Part shown: one piece after another, positions 11,133 to 24,719 of the stretch
How the letters are laid out: every line of letters begins with the position of its first letter
Numbering within the stretch: the stretch's first letter is position 1
Source of the DNA: Stratiolaelaps scimitus
Taxonomy: Eukaryota; Arthropoda; Arachnida; Mesostigmata; Laelapidae
Direction of reading: 5' to 3'
DNA length: 64,000 nt
Assembly: GCA_019614645.1 (NCBI GenBank)
Contig: JABWDB010000002.1
Coordinates: forward strand, 21,937,501 to 22,001,500
Position numbers and translations under genes: made by a program
The notes under the pieces: model-generated
Database searches by the model: none
What the model was told of the DNA's origin: nothing
What the model saw: only the letters and a program-made list of their open reading frames with translations

Positions 11133-14100
11133 GAGATGTATCTATCACTCGATCTATCTCTCGCTCCCATCAATAATAATTGTAGCGTAGTGCAACAATG
11201 AGATGTCACACCCGTGACTTCTTCGTCGACGGTAGCAAGAGCATCGGACACAGAGGGCAGGTGTCTCGGACGGAAGCCTTAACATGCGTAGGGGTCACGC
11301 GTATCGGTCAGGACCGCCGGGTGTTCCTCTGGGTGGCGCAGGTCGAAACGGTTGCAGCTCTTTTGTTTCTTACCACCTCACCTACACGATAATCACGATG
11401 TCGCCGTGGGTATCCGATGCTCTCGGCGATGCCATAGATGGTAGCAAGGGATGAAGGCCACCACCCTTTCATTTCTCGTGGTCGTTCTTCTCGATAAAGT
11501 TGTTGTGTCTTTGTGTTCTGTTCGCTTACTCCTCCACTCTCGCTGTGTATTCATCATCGTCAACCTATTTCTCTTTTATGACTGCCTACGCCGGTGAACT
11601 GCTGTCGCACGAGCTCGACCCAGGAACGATCTGAGCAAAAAACCTAATTGTGAAAAGAGATTGTCCACCGACTGTGTTGAGTGACACAGGTTGCGCTTGC
11701 ACGAAATCCACTGCGTTTGTCTCGCTCGAGATTTTATTGGCACGATCGTTATTTTATGAGGCGGAACTATCCACGCCATAGACAGTCCATGAATACGAAT
11801 ATATTCGATCTGTTCCTATTGAGGAAGAAGCTACAATTTTTCAGGTTTTTTTTCCCCGCAAGGATATCGCCAATCTTGAAGGAGACCTTTCGTTGTGTAT
11901 TTCACCTATCTGACGGAATTCTAAATAACGGGAATTTTTTCTGGATTCTGTTGTTATCCGTAACATGTTATTGACGGATACATATTTGAACACAAAATAA
12001 TTCGATACAACATGTTCTCTGTTAGAACACTCGATTTTTTGTGGATGCCTGACACGATGTAATATCGCGTTCTAAGCAGTGTGTACCTAGAGGTTAAGGA
12101 AAGTGTGGGTTAGCCAAACCCCTACGGTAGCTCGCTCACACGTTCAGTGCGAGCAGACATGTGGTCTCTAACAAAATCGTCCACACAAAATCGTCTATAC
12201 GGGTGGTCAAAACGCCATGAATCAGCCCGTTTTCTCTCGAACAAGGTTAACCACACTACCGGTTTGTTCACTAGACAAACCTTAGCAGCAAAGTGTCGCT
12301 TGGTCGGCCTCTTCGTCGGTCAGTCAGTCAGTCAAATCGGTTCGGACAGGATAAATAGCTGGACTGATGGAACTCAGGTCGGGTGGCCGGATTGCCGACT
12401 AGGCCAAAACAACAGACTCTCCCATCTTCTCTCGATGTTGGCTGAGCCCATTTAGCCGTGTCAAAATTCCGGCTGTTAAAGAGGACCGTACCAAACTCGA
12501 CCGGAAGTGGTTTGAGTGGCGGCATAGGCCAGGAGCTTCACTGCAGCGTCTGCTGGTCAGCCCTTCTTCGTTGTTTAGTGAAAGAACATGATAATAGCTG
12601 TGCTGCTCGTTTGCTGTGTTCACACCCTATGAAAATGAAGATGATGGTTATTGACCATTTCGACAGTGGAAATTTCCCAATGTAGCAAGCGAGCTTTGCA
12701 ATAATGCACGAGTCTATACAGGCAATAGATGCGAGCTCCATGCTATGGTACCGGGTAGATCGAGCGTTAAACGCCATTCGAACGGGCAGCGGCTACACCA
12801 GTGGCGAGATTGTCGTTGGTCGTTAATTGCGAAAGTGGCGTGACAATATGGGTGACTACTAATCGATGTATCAATGTTTCAAGACTCCACTCGTCGAAGA
12901 ATTAGAGTTCTAATTCTAAAAAATGCGTATCTGTAAAACCGTAGCAATTGGGATGAGCACAGGGTGGAGGTTAAAAGTAGACTTACAGTATGGTGAAACG
13001 TGGGTACTCTAGTAAATAAGAAAACAGGGCTACAGCCAGCATCTGTTTCAGCTATAAACACGCCGGCATCCAAAGTTGGAGCTTACTCGTTGAAATTCGC
13101 TATTCATTGACGCAACCCAGCTGTTAGGGTCTTTTTTGTAAGGGAATTATTTTTGAGCTAAAATAGTGAAACTGCTTAATCGGCGCATCACATTCGATGC
13201 ATAGATGTAGCGAACGGGTGCGGCGCTTAAATGTAAACGAATATACGCCTAGTCAACCTGAAGCAATTATAACAATAAAAAAAGAAAACGCATAATAGAC
13301 TGTGCCATAGAGTAACTCGATAAAGGCCTCTCTCTACCTGTTGGCCAGGACATTTCAAATGATACAGTTGCTGTCAGTGCATTAGCGACAGCTGCCGGGT
13401 GCGTCCTTTTTAGATTTCAACAGCTACTATTACTACAACTGCTGTTACTGCTACATAGTGAATAATAGACGCTGTCCTGACAATGCCTTGATACGGCTAC
13501 AACAATTGCCATTAAATAAAACGCGACCGAGCCTTTCCGACTCACAGCTCAGTGCAGCAAAACAGCAAAAGGCACCCCGACACACCAGGCCATCCTAGGC
13601 CACCCGACGTAGGCGCCAGTATTTTGTTCCTGTTTACCAAAAAGGAATTCAGTCTCCACAGGACCGACTCTCATTCGAATAAAATCGTTTGCGACGCTTC
13701 GGTTCGACGTCGTCATCGTCCGTCGTCATTGTCACCGCGGCGGCTATCACTGTCGTTCTGTCACCCGCTGAAAATGACTACTCGCATTTGTCCCTGTTCC
13801 TGCAGGACTTGTTCGCTGGTACACACACACACACAAGCCATCGTGACCGTGAGTCGCGATGATCGGATGCTGTTTGTTGGTGCTTCGCGTCCTGCAGCGG
13901 CGGCGGCGGTGGCCCCCAAAACAAAGACCGTTGTCTTCACCTCCGTCCTGTTGTGTTCGATGCTGGAGGATGCTGCGTTCCTCCGTTTGTTCGTCTACAC
14001 ACAGTCAGTTATCCCATTCGCCCATACAGCCTTACTAGCTTTTGCTGTTGGCCTGCTTGTTTCTTAGTGACTTACACAAGCGGACATACGGGCGGAGATA

Positions 14101-14182
14101 GGGCAGCCATGGAGGTGACTCGGTGTCACCGACTGGCTAATGAGTGGATCTTCTCAGTTGTACCATGCAATTATATATAGAA

Positions 14183-14208
14183 ATATATATATATATATAT
14201 ATATATAT
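14183..14208. repeat. (TA)n microsatellite
   Basis: TA tract of about 26 bp ending in GGGGAAATTGGG. Confidence 0.9.
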
Positions 14209-14734
14209 GGGGAAATTGGGACCGTTGTGAATTGCACTGCGCATAAATGCAATGAACGAGATTCCTTCATTGTTGTTGTTTTTTTCGTTTTGTTAATGCC
14301 GTCCCTGCACTATAGAGTATGCACAGTCTGTCGTGCGTACGCTATATATTTGTGTAAGATAAGGTTGTTCACGCAGTTCACGCAAATAGCTGCTAACGTT
14401 ACTAATTATATAATTATTATTCTATTTATTATTCGTATCTATTCATTGCCAAATCCACCCAAACGGTTACGTAACTGCTGCCATAATCAATCCCATTTCG
14501 TACACTTACACAGGCTGACGCCAATGTACTCCAGGGTCAGTCAAGCTATAACAGAAATGCCAAATCGAGTTGTCTTGGCTGACGCGACTCGTAACATGAG
14601 TGAGTGAACATGCTCTGCCTCCTGGTAGGCTATTAGCCGAGGTCTCTTTTCTCTTGAGAGATGCTACGCTATTTCGGGCAAGACGCTCAACATGTATAAG
14701 GGTCAACTGCGTTAGATAGTATTCTTCCACTCTT

Positions 14735-14777
14735 CTTCTACTTACAAGCTCTGTATTCTCTGTAATTCCAGGTAAGT
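14735..14777 (+). other. Candidate recursive (ratchet) splice site, CAG|GTAAGT
   Basis: A pyrimidine-rich run with several CTT/TCT blocks leads to TAATTCCAG, and GTAAGT follows with no base between. So a good 3' splice site is followed at once by a near-ideal 5' splice site, with the junction between 14771 and 14772. This is the signature of zero-nucleotide exons (ratchet points) known from very long introns in Drosophila and other animals. Its position 13 kb inside the intron-like region after exon A fits. It could also be the edge of a very short exon or a chance match; RNA evidence would decide. Confidence 0.35.
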
Positions 14778-17347
14778 GTCATCTTATAGCTATATCTAAG
14801 CCATGATATCAAGATCATGTTTAGCACAGCCACCATCGTTACTATTAGCATCGCCATAAGCATCATCACTGGGATCAGTGACCTCTCGCCCCGACGGCCG
14901 GGTTTGGCGATAGCCAAAAAATCGACACTGAAATTGATATTAGATAGCTGTCACATCGATCGGAAGCTGTGACCCGTCGATGGACGGACTACTGCTCACC
15001 GCGCACGTATGTCGTATGTTGTGTATCGTACCTTCGTGAAGTGTATTTTTATTTCTCATTTCGCAACGCGGTCGCCTCTGATCGTTAGTGACTCGTGGCG
15101 ACACTAACTGAGAAGCAGCACTGTCCATAGGAAGGAAGCTTGTTTTTTTTTTATGCGACTGCAAATATGGACGGACAGCTATTATAAATATAAATGGAAT
15201 GAGAATAAACCTTGGTGGTTTGGGAGACCGCGAACATGGACTGTGTTACATTAACTTTGTTTTTATGTACGCATGCTCTTGAGGCAGCGATCAGAAAATT
15301 GAGTCGAGAGTTATACCGGATTATACTTAATATAATAATAATAATGCTAAAAATAAATGCGATATGATTCATCCCGTACAAGGTGCTGTGTCCTGTTCGT
15401 GGTGGACCTGCCACTCGAAGAAATCCCCATAATTCTGCCCTTTGGCTCATAGCGAGTCGACTATGTTGTGCTCGGTATTTATTAGCTGCGACACAGTCGT
15501 GGATTCCGTGAATATGATTGTGCACACAACGCGGTCGATTATGTCGTGCAGATGTGATGTACACGATGATAAAAAGAACGCAAACAGTTCTGTTAAAATT
15601 TATAGAAAATACGTCGCCACGATTGTATCGTTTAAATGATTCATTCGACAATGACATTGCCCGCAATATGTCTAAGACAAAGATTCTGAAAAGTATCTTT
15701 TTACATCGGGTTCGCCCCAAAATGCGATATTCTTTTATTTTATTCGATATTCAAGAGATTCGTTTACGATTACCGTGCCTATAGTTTATTTGATCATTAA
15801 GTAGAAAAATATGTATATATACGTTTATCTTATTAGCCTTTTCCTCGAGCCCAATACCACTGTCCGTGGTCGCTCTCATCAGTAACATGTGGTATTTTAA
15901 TTACATTGAAAGTTTGTCACATCGTCTGTGATTCAATGACGACCCTTCGGTATTTTTTTCTGAGGGTGCCATATTTGTGTACAATCGTGTGTGATTACTT
16001 TAATGCTCCCACTCTAATTCCTGTAGCAGCGGGGAATCCGACCTCGGCTTCGGTTTAATATTGAGCCACTTCTTTTGCATGTTGAACGAGTAGCCAAATG
16101 CCAACTAAAACAGAGCAGTAGTATTAACACCGTTCAGAGCCGAACAGAATCTTCCCCTTCCTTCATCGTTGTGTGCTCGAGGACGGACATAAGAGTCGTC
16201 CTCGTTTCTTCCAGCCGTAATTAAAGAATTGTTGATGACAGCGCTAATGATCTTTCATCTCAACTGCCGAGTGCTACTGTCACTGACAGTAGCTGTCACG
16301 ATAGAACGACTATAGGTGAAGAACAAATTGGATGAACAGATCGCTGTTACCTGCTCGCATTTCCGATGTCAAATATTCGTTGTTCGTCAGCCCCCTTTCG
16401 ACGCCTGCTAGAGCTGCTCGGCTAAGAAGGATCAGTCTAAGAAGGGTCTATCTGTATGACTACAGGTTAAGGCAACGCACCTGTTTTAAGTGATACTTCA
16501 TTTCTGTCTCCTGGCAATGAACACACTGCAGGCTGACTAGAGAGACCTGATCCACAACCAGCGATAGCCATAACACACCAAGCAGGAACGAAATAGCGTG
16601 GAGATTAAGTAATGTCAGACAACGATTGATCCGTGAACCGTAGATTAAGCCCTGATATTCCGCCTAATTTGGACGATTCATATTTCGCTTCACAGCCGTT
16701 GTACTATCCTATGTGGGAGCATTGGAGCCTGTCGTAAGTAGTGGCAAGCGACGTTGATTTTAATATTGTACACGTGGCGTAAAAACAGGCACAACTTAAA
16801 GCTCATGTCGCAATACACCGAGCGGCCTGTTTAAGTGTTGCAGAGCTCTCCTTAGAAGTTGATTCTTCTAATATAACAATGGGGCGAGACAAAGAAATTG
16901 GTTCCACCAATGCACAGCTGTTCTCGTAGCTGTACGCACGCTATAATTGCTAAATCGATAAATCAGTTGATGCTCGAAGTATGGATATTTACGAGCAGGT
17001 TGAAAGCCGCCGCCGATCTACCTAGTGATGGCAAATTAGTATATTATTGTCATTGGCTTATCCATCTAAAGTTGACAAGGGTAACGCCCTTCCCTTCTTG
17101 AGTAGTCACTCAAGCTAAGAATCGGCCCCTCACGATGTGACTACATGTCTATGCGGCCCACCGATACGAGGGTCCCATAGTTCAGACACTGAGAAGCCAA
17201 CCTAGCTGTCTACCTTGTTGAAAATGCCAAGTTCGCTCATGTGGGAGTTCCATCATTTGACAACCGGAACCTTTTCTGTTTATCAAAAGGGTGGCGTTTG
17301 GTTATGATGATCATGAGACCAATCTCTAGGTGCGCCTGCTTGTCATA

Positions 17348-17371
17348 ATATATATATATATATATATATAT
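17348..17371. repeat. (TA)n microsatellite
   Basis: TA tract of about 24 bp followed by TTAGTATTATATAACG. Confidence 0.9.
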
Positions 17372-18693
17372 TAGTATTATATAACGTAATTGCAGCACGA
17401 GTCGAACCTGCGTTGGAAAGGACATGACGTATCTGAGGAAGCCACTAGTGAAAATGGCATTTGATAAAAAATCGTCTCCAAACAGTGTAAGCAGCTGTAG
17501 CGCGCTGTTGTCGTGGCTTTGCCGTGGACAGAGGCTCAATCTGTGGTTGTATGTACTTGTATCGGCAAAGCATTCTTTACACTTTCGTAAGCCAACGTTG
17601 GCATTGCACTTTCAGATTGCCAGCTGGTTAGACGCAGCCAAAGAATACATACTATGGGAGCTAAGAATTGAAGTTACTGACCGGAACCATTCTTCGGACT
17701 TACTACGACACATACTATATATACATATATCAAATGACAGTGCTCTTTGTTGCTTGTGGGAGTCAAAATGACTGGAGCTGAGTGTTTTCTGATCCGCGGC
17801 TCACCTCGATCAGACTGAACTTTGTCAGCTTTGCAACGGCGAACAGAAAAATAAAGATATCAATTATTCTCGTCTCGGTGCAGTATTGTGATGGCGATAT
17901 TACGATGATGATCGATGAGCCAGAGAGCCATTGTTGCTCCAAGTAGTTGCCTCGCCTTAACTCTGATTGAACTCTGCTGTTCCACAACGAAACAACGGGG
18001 CCGGAAGGACGTGGGAGTTCTCATCGGTCTGCCGTATGCCGTAGAACATACATAAGCATAAGATCTGGACGGTTGCAGTGGACAGCGTTGCCGTTCTGTG
18101 TAGTTTTCTGTGTGTTTTTCCCGTTACATGATAAACTCGGGACGGTTGCATTGAGATGCTGCTATCGTGTTCCATGACGATGCTCGTGATGTTCGAACTC
18201 AGATGGACGGGGTCGTTCGATGGCGTCCTCTGCCTTTGGGCGTTACCTCGGATAATCACAGATCTGCGGTGGTGGTAGTGATGTATAAGAAGATAGATCT
18301 CCGTCAGGGTTCGCGTTTCCATTCTGTATCCATTTATTTTACTTTTTAATGGAACATCTCTCCCGGGGGGCTGCATCGGCCGCTGGTGGTATTTCTGTCC
18401 TCTTATCATAGTCCATTCCACATAGCGAAACAAATATATGACAACAACGAAGTGATTGATTTCTATGTATTCGTAGAAAACAAACTATATGCGCTACAAT
18501 AATACGCACATACACACGCACACACATGACAATAAACACACTGAATCCCCTCAATGAACACGGTACGACCGACTGTACGTTCGACCAGCGTTTCATTTTC
18601 CATCTAACCTCGTGTCCGTCACTAGAGCACAATGTGCAAATTATACTGTCACGCCTAATGTTCGCTGTCGAAACACAAAGATAGCGAAAGATT

Positions 18694-18720
18694 GAGAGAG
18701 AGAGAGAGAGAGAGAAAGAG
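18694..18720. repeat. (GA)n microsatellite
   Basis: GA tract of about 21 bp with a short interrupted extension (AAAGAG). Confidence 0.9.
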
Positions 18721-21700
18721 AAACAGTTTCGGAGTTGTTCCAGATCGGGCTGCTCTACAGGCCCAGACGCTATCCGGCCACTGTATATTCGGCTATTACT
18801 CTCGACCGAGAAGACATGGCTATGGCAAATACCACGGCCAGTGTCATATATACACACATGGGTTAATAAAGACACATATTAATAAAAACGATAAAATATT
18901 GTTACAGTCCCTATCCGATGTTCTCATGCTGGTAGGGTAGCAGCGGCAGCAAAAGCTGTGTTACACATCGTTGCTGCTGCTGCTGTTCTTGTTGTAGTGA
19001 CAACACCGAAATTTATGATGGACCCGCCCGCAGAATTCGATAGACGTCTGTTGGACGACCACCACGAGCGTCAGTGAGTCGTCAGTCGGTGAGCCAGGTC
19101 AGTGTCGAGTGGTCGGTCGAGCGGACAATCGGTACAAGAGCCAGAGACACAGCGATGGGCGAAGCTACGGTAGGCAAGGCGTTGTTACTGCCGATAGCGC
19201 AAACGATGACGAGGACATGAGATGACTTTTTGCTTATTAGAGACTAAAGGTTGATATGGGATAGTTGGGTTATTATACTATTATGTCGTATTACCGCCGG
19301 CGTGTTGTGCTGACGACAACGACACGTTCTACCACCTCCCTTCCCCGCCCGTGAGCGTCTATGCGTTTTTTTTTTTCGTTGGGTTCGTAAAAACAGTTGC
19401 ACGCACAGCTGAAACTGTTGTGGCCGATGTGGACGAACATGAGGCTGGGGGTAGCTTCGACATCAGAGTAATAAAGCGTGGTGGATGTGTGGGGTGGATG
19501 ACAATGATATGGATCATCCGCAGTTATTGGGAGCTAACGAGGGCTTAATCAAATCGAGATTGTTAGGATCAGGAAAGAGGATTGCAAAGGGAGAAAACCA
19601 GTCATGAGAAGGGATCCGATATAGGTCATAAATGCAATACATTGAATACTATAATTCAATGCAATACACATTTCGGTTACTTGACGGAGATGCAGTCTTG
19701 ACAAACGCTTAAGTTCACGAGATAAAAAGTATCCTTAAAGCAAATGTCACATCGTCATTGACACCGTGAATACTGTAATTAAACGTCAACATTATCAGTG
19801 GATGAGTGATTTGGTCTTTAATTAGTTCTCGTGGGAGGAAGGCAAACTTCCGTTAAAATCTCACCAGGGGTTAATCGGTTCCCGAACCTTAAATGTTTAT
19901 AGAAAAAATAAGACAATCGTTACCAGAAAGGCTACTTACTGTCAAACTTTAATAATCCCACCAGAGGATTCTATACCTGTCCGAACACTCTGTCGCTTTG
20001 ACACTTCTTCTCTGCCGAATATATCCCATGCAACAGGCTGGCGGCTCAGAGCCCAAGATATATTATTATTATTATCATAGATCTAGTGTATACTTGTATA
20101 ATCTATATTATATGTGCATGTGTATTGCACCCGTACGCATCAGTCATTACCTATATCCGGTTCGAAAGCAGCATCAAGCTATGTTTAAAAATACCAAAGT
20201 CAATGACAAACCCGGAGCAGGAATCGGCACGACTAAACTGGCCGCATAGGCAGTTCCCCTTGCTTTTTTGGTTGGGACAGGCCTTCTTAACTAGTCAGCT
20301 TGAGGCTCACTTTTCATTCGTTTTCAAAACGCGTATCCTAGACGTTTCTTATAAGTTCGGTCCTGCCGCCGGGCGCCGCCACCGCCATATTCTGACAGCT
20401 GATCTCTACCTCTCGCTCATAGCGTTTGGTGATCGACATCCGCTATTCGTCGTCTATGCACCCATTTATATGCCATACGTGTTCTATTGACATTGAGATA
20501 GTCACGTGCTCGTAGCCGTTGTCTGCTAGGATAGCTCCACCCTCTCCTGTGTGAGACAGGCCAGTCACGGGCGGCAGTCTTACACAGTCCTCGCTCCTGC
20601 TCGCTCCAGACAGACGCAGAGGCGAACACGCAGGCGGACAGATGAACGAAATGGATTAAAAGTCGAGAAGGTGAAGAAGAAAAAGAAGTAGTCGTCGTAG
20701 TTCGTCGGCAGAAGTCATCAGTGAAAATAGCACTATGATCGAAAAAAAAAAAAACTTTATGCCGTCGTCGTCGTAAGCAGCCATCATCGTTTTCCTCTGC
20801 ACGAATGTATGCCGGTAGGTGGGCCTGCTCTGGGAGCAGGCGTCTACCAGCTAGCAGCTCACTCGGAGATCATTCTGATCTCGGATACTCCTTCCCGATC
20901 GTCGCTGCTTTCTGTTGTTGATGCTACTACTGCTCCTACTACTACTACACCACTACTGTTGATGCTGGTGCTTCTTGGTACTTGGAAGATAAACGTTCGA
21001 AAAAATCAGTGACCTTTTTCTCGAGTACACCTAACTGAAATCTCGACGAACACACAGCAGAATGAGATGGAATGGTAGCAGAAACGATCAGCTGGGGAAG
21101 TGTCTCTGAACGTGAAGGAGTTTCCTCTAAGGAGCACTCTAGATTGAATGAACGAGCTCTTATGGTAGTTGACAGAGTGTCTGGGAGTTGATCGGTTCTG
21201 GAAGAACTCTCTACGTGGTTCCTAAAGCGCAGCAACTTTACGACGAGACCCGTTTTCAGGTCACCTTAGCTGCGTAGGGTAATACCATACATGATACACA
21301 TCTGGAGACAGATTTTTCCTGCTGCTTCTGCTATAGGTTACCCTGGCCGTTGTTAGTTAGGGTGTGGTAAATATGTGGTCGCTATGTGGGTTAACTCGCT
21401 TCACTGACAAAGATCCACCATTCTGGGTCGTAGTTAATTCGACAAAAAAAAAAAAACTGGCTGATGATCGGATGCATATTAACCCTAATAGTGGTATATG
21501 AACCTACATCGCATTGGAAAAAGGTCTCAAGACGGTGGGGTGGGGGGGGCTAATTGTGCAATTTAGTTTTGATTAAATGTTTTACTACAGCCAATTTTTA
21601 CTGTTATGTATAATAGTACCGTGATTTACTTGACTACTCACAATGTGTGAATACAAAATCGCTAAAAAATTGTTACTCTTAGTTCGTTCGTCTTTCGATT

Positions 21701-24675
21701 ATTTTGTTTCTACGTTTTGAACATAACCAATTTCCGGACTTAGTCATTTTTGTTCAAAAAATGGCTTGTCTTTATCTTTTATTGATGATACGGTGACATC
21801 TATACTATTACGATTGTGATATAATAGTAGACAGATGCGTTATGTGTAGGTGATTCAGAGTATGCGATGTGCTTCCCGTGCTACTTTCTATGAAGAACTT
21901 GCGGACGGGTTCAGGCACATCATCTTGCATGCTCGCCCCCTCCAATACACATACACACACGCACATATACTCGTATACCCATAGTGGAACAAAGTCGTAC
22001 ACACCCACTGTGTTCTTCGAAGCGGAATGACATCTCTTCGCTTTGGAATCCTTAGGCTTCGTCTTCGTCTTGCCAACGCTTATTGCTACCATTACAACTA
22101 CTGCTAGTAGTATATAACTCGACTGAGAGTTCGGCTTCACCTTGGTCTCTGCCGCCGCAGGACTCGGACCTCCTCGAGTCCTGGATCCACGCGGGTGTCC
22201 TGTATCCTCCTTACGTTATCACCCCTTTCCTTCTGCCCACTCTCCCTGCCAGGAACCACCTTCCTATTCGCCACTCATTATAGCCATTGTGTGGCGTCAC
22301 AGAACGAGTTTCACTGCTGCTGCTGCTGCTACCGCTATCCTCCGCCACTTCTATCGCTGCATTCTTCCTATTGTGTCGTCGTCCTGAGTGCCGCGACAGG
22401 ATATGTCCCTTCTTGCCGCCTGTCCGACACCGACACAGCGCGAACAGCAAGAGCAGTGCTCAGTGGTGACGGGGGCGGTGGCGGCGAGACGGCAGTCACT
22501 GCTTCTTCGCTTGCTGGGCGCGTCAACCAACGCCTTCTTGCCATGTTCACTCGAATGTTGTCGCCTCTGCTCAGCCTCTCACGGTCTCTGTCGTTCACTT
22601 TCTCCACAGAAGAAGCTTCGTTCGTCAGAACGGCGGACGACGTCTTTGGCTAACGGAGGAATGCCGCCGTAGTTCTCTCTTCTGGTAGCAGCGGCAGGCG
22701 CTAGCCCGCGCCCTGGACGGCCCCTCCAATTCTTTGAGTTCTCATTCCTTACGGCAGGTGGTGGTGGTGGTGGAGATGGTAGCGTTGGCCATTGGCATTC
22801 GAGTGTTAGTGGTGGCGCGCTAGTCGTCTTCACCAGCTAGGCTCAGCAGGACGAACCAGGTGCTAGTTGTTGTATGTGCATTGCAGCATTCCCCTTTCGG
22901 GACGTCAGCTGACGGACGTATAATACGTACGTATATACGTTCGTTTGGATGCTTTCCGTTAGCCTCGCAGTTGGTGGGAGCTGTCACGCCGTGAGGTAGC
23001 GCGCGCGCTCTCTCTCCCTCAATTCCTGTTTGCTCTTTCTTTGCCATGTCGTCGTCACAACCGTTAACAGCAAAGCCTCGCGTTGGATTTCCTTCTAACG
23101 CGGAAGTGTGGGTTATGACCAGATATGACTCTCGTTCGTCAGAATTCGAAGAAGTTCCCTCCAAGCCATGATCACTATGTATAATACTATGAGTGCAAGT
23201 TGTCTCCCTATCATAATTTCATTAGGTATAATTTACCCGCAATCTAATAGAAGCCAATTACGGTGAACCTGATTTTTTTTGTATTGTAGCTGCATATACT
23301 ATTTGATTATTTGTGCTTGAACAGTCGCGCTTCTCGTAACGAAGGGATTCACTATACCAGGCAATTTCCTTCATAATACGATGATACTCTCATAGACATC
23401 TCCTCACAGCTTTAGCTATAATTGAATGCTCGACTCCAGTGATCGATCCAGATCAAAGACAGCTTCATTTGACGTTGCCTGTCCCCTGTTTTCGTTTAGG
23501 ACAATGATTGACGTGCGCTGTAGATCTACGTTGTCATTTCGGCAGTTGGTTCCGCTCTGAGTTCCTTTTGCGGTCACCGCCCCATCGGTTTTTCTCGCCG
23601 AAATAACCACAGAGTCAGACATAAACGACTCTCTGACATGATTTCTTCGTCCGATCCACGCAAAGCACGTAAGTGCCATGTGATTATTGCGATCCGAAGT
23701 ACTGTGAGCATACTGTGTCGCCGTACTGCGAACCAAGGGATAACGAAGGCGTGTAGTCTCGTCACCGCGCTGTAGAGTGGGCCACATGTATATGATAGAT
23801 CAGAGCAGGCCTCCGTGTACAGATAGTCCTGATCATCAGAAGTCTTTTCATCGCATCTGTCAATGGCGATGTTTATCTTCGCTAGCTATCTTGGACTTTG
23901 ATGATGTCTCTGCCATATTCGACAGTCGGGGATGAGGTGAAGCCAGCCCGGTAGCTGCTAATCGTGGCTCAGCGATCGCGTAGTGAAGATGTTTACGTGC
24001 ACGCAGCCGTTAGCTGAAGCAAACGTTGATAAATTATGACCGAAACTTATTATGCACTGCCAGTTGTTCGAGATAATTGTCACCAATAAATGGGATTTTT
24101 GGTTAGCATCTCAAATTTCAGAGTATTTCGACATAGCTTAATGTATACCCACAGAGAAACAGATGCGGGAATGGCTTCTAAATAATAATTACATAATAGT
24201 ACAAACGCGAATAAATTTAGTGTGGAATCTGAATTTTGTGGTACTGATTTTATCGATGTCCGCTTGCCTGAAATTAATGGGTATCTGCTTGAAATAAAAG
24301 TGTGTTTTGTGAAGCATTCGGGGGGTGTTCAATCTGCCGAACGAATATAGACCACCGAGTAGCGAGAGTTGCTTACAGTTTGTGTACCGCTATGGGTCTA
24401 TAAAAGCCGCATTCTATTATATTTAACGTCAGTCGTAATCATTCATAATTTAGAATGCGATGGACCTTTTTAATTACTTTAGAGAGACGTGGCTAACTCA
24501 AAACGTTATATTTTCCTAGTGGACAACCTAGCAAATGGTAGATATTTTGACCTTTATATATATATATATTTATAGGTCATTTCTTCTTTGACGACATGGC
24601 TGCGTGTGACCTACAATGATACTAACAGACCACTATATGGTATTGTCGACGTTTTAGAGTTCGTCACTTGGACAG

Positions 24676-24677
<2 letters not shown>

Positions 24678-24716
<39 letters not shown>
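24678..24716. repeat. (TA)n microsatellite
   Basis: Perfect TA tract of about 39 bp. A shorter TA-rich near-palindrome (TGACCT...AGGTCA) lies about 120 bp upstream near 24548-24579. Confidence 0.9.

Positions 24717-24719
<3 letters not shown>

Larger units (their letters stand above)
7171..14734 (+). other. Intron-like non-coding stretch
   Basis: No accepted exon. The stretch contains (TA)n tracts at 7223-7245, 7589-7604, 8153-8177 and 14183-14208 and a (CT)n tract at 11113-11132. The 215-codon frame at 8759-9406 and the 182-codon frame at 9294-9842 overlap open frames on the other strand and have erratic composition. A short signal-peptide-like frame at 9992 is listed as a finding. Confidence 0.35.

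Noticed and set aside
13552..14067. 171-codon plus-strand frame
   Set aside because: Non-ATG start, His-Thr repeat from a CA tract and an Ala run from GCG repeats; reads as low-complexity DNA.
15151..15720. 189-codon minus-strand frame
   Set aside because: Low-complexity Ile/Tyr stretches from A/T-rich DNA and no conserved pattern.
17396..17460. Minus-strand GGTTCGACTCG resembling a pol III B box next to a (TA)n tract
   Set aside because: T-stem pairing is poor, and the A-box-like AGTGG lies at a spacing different from the SINE copies.
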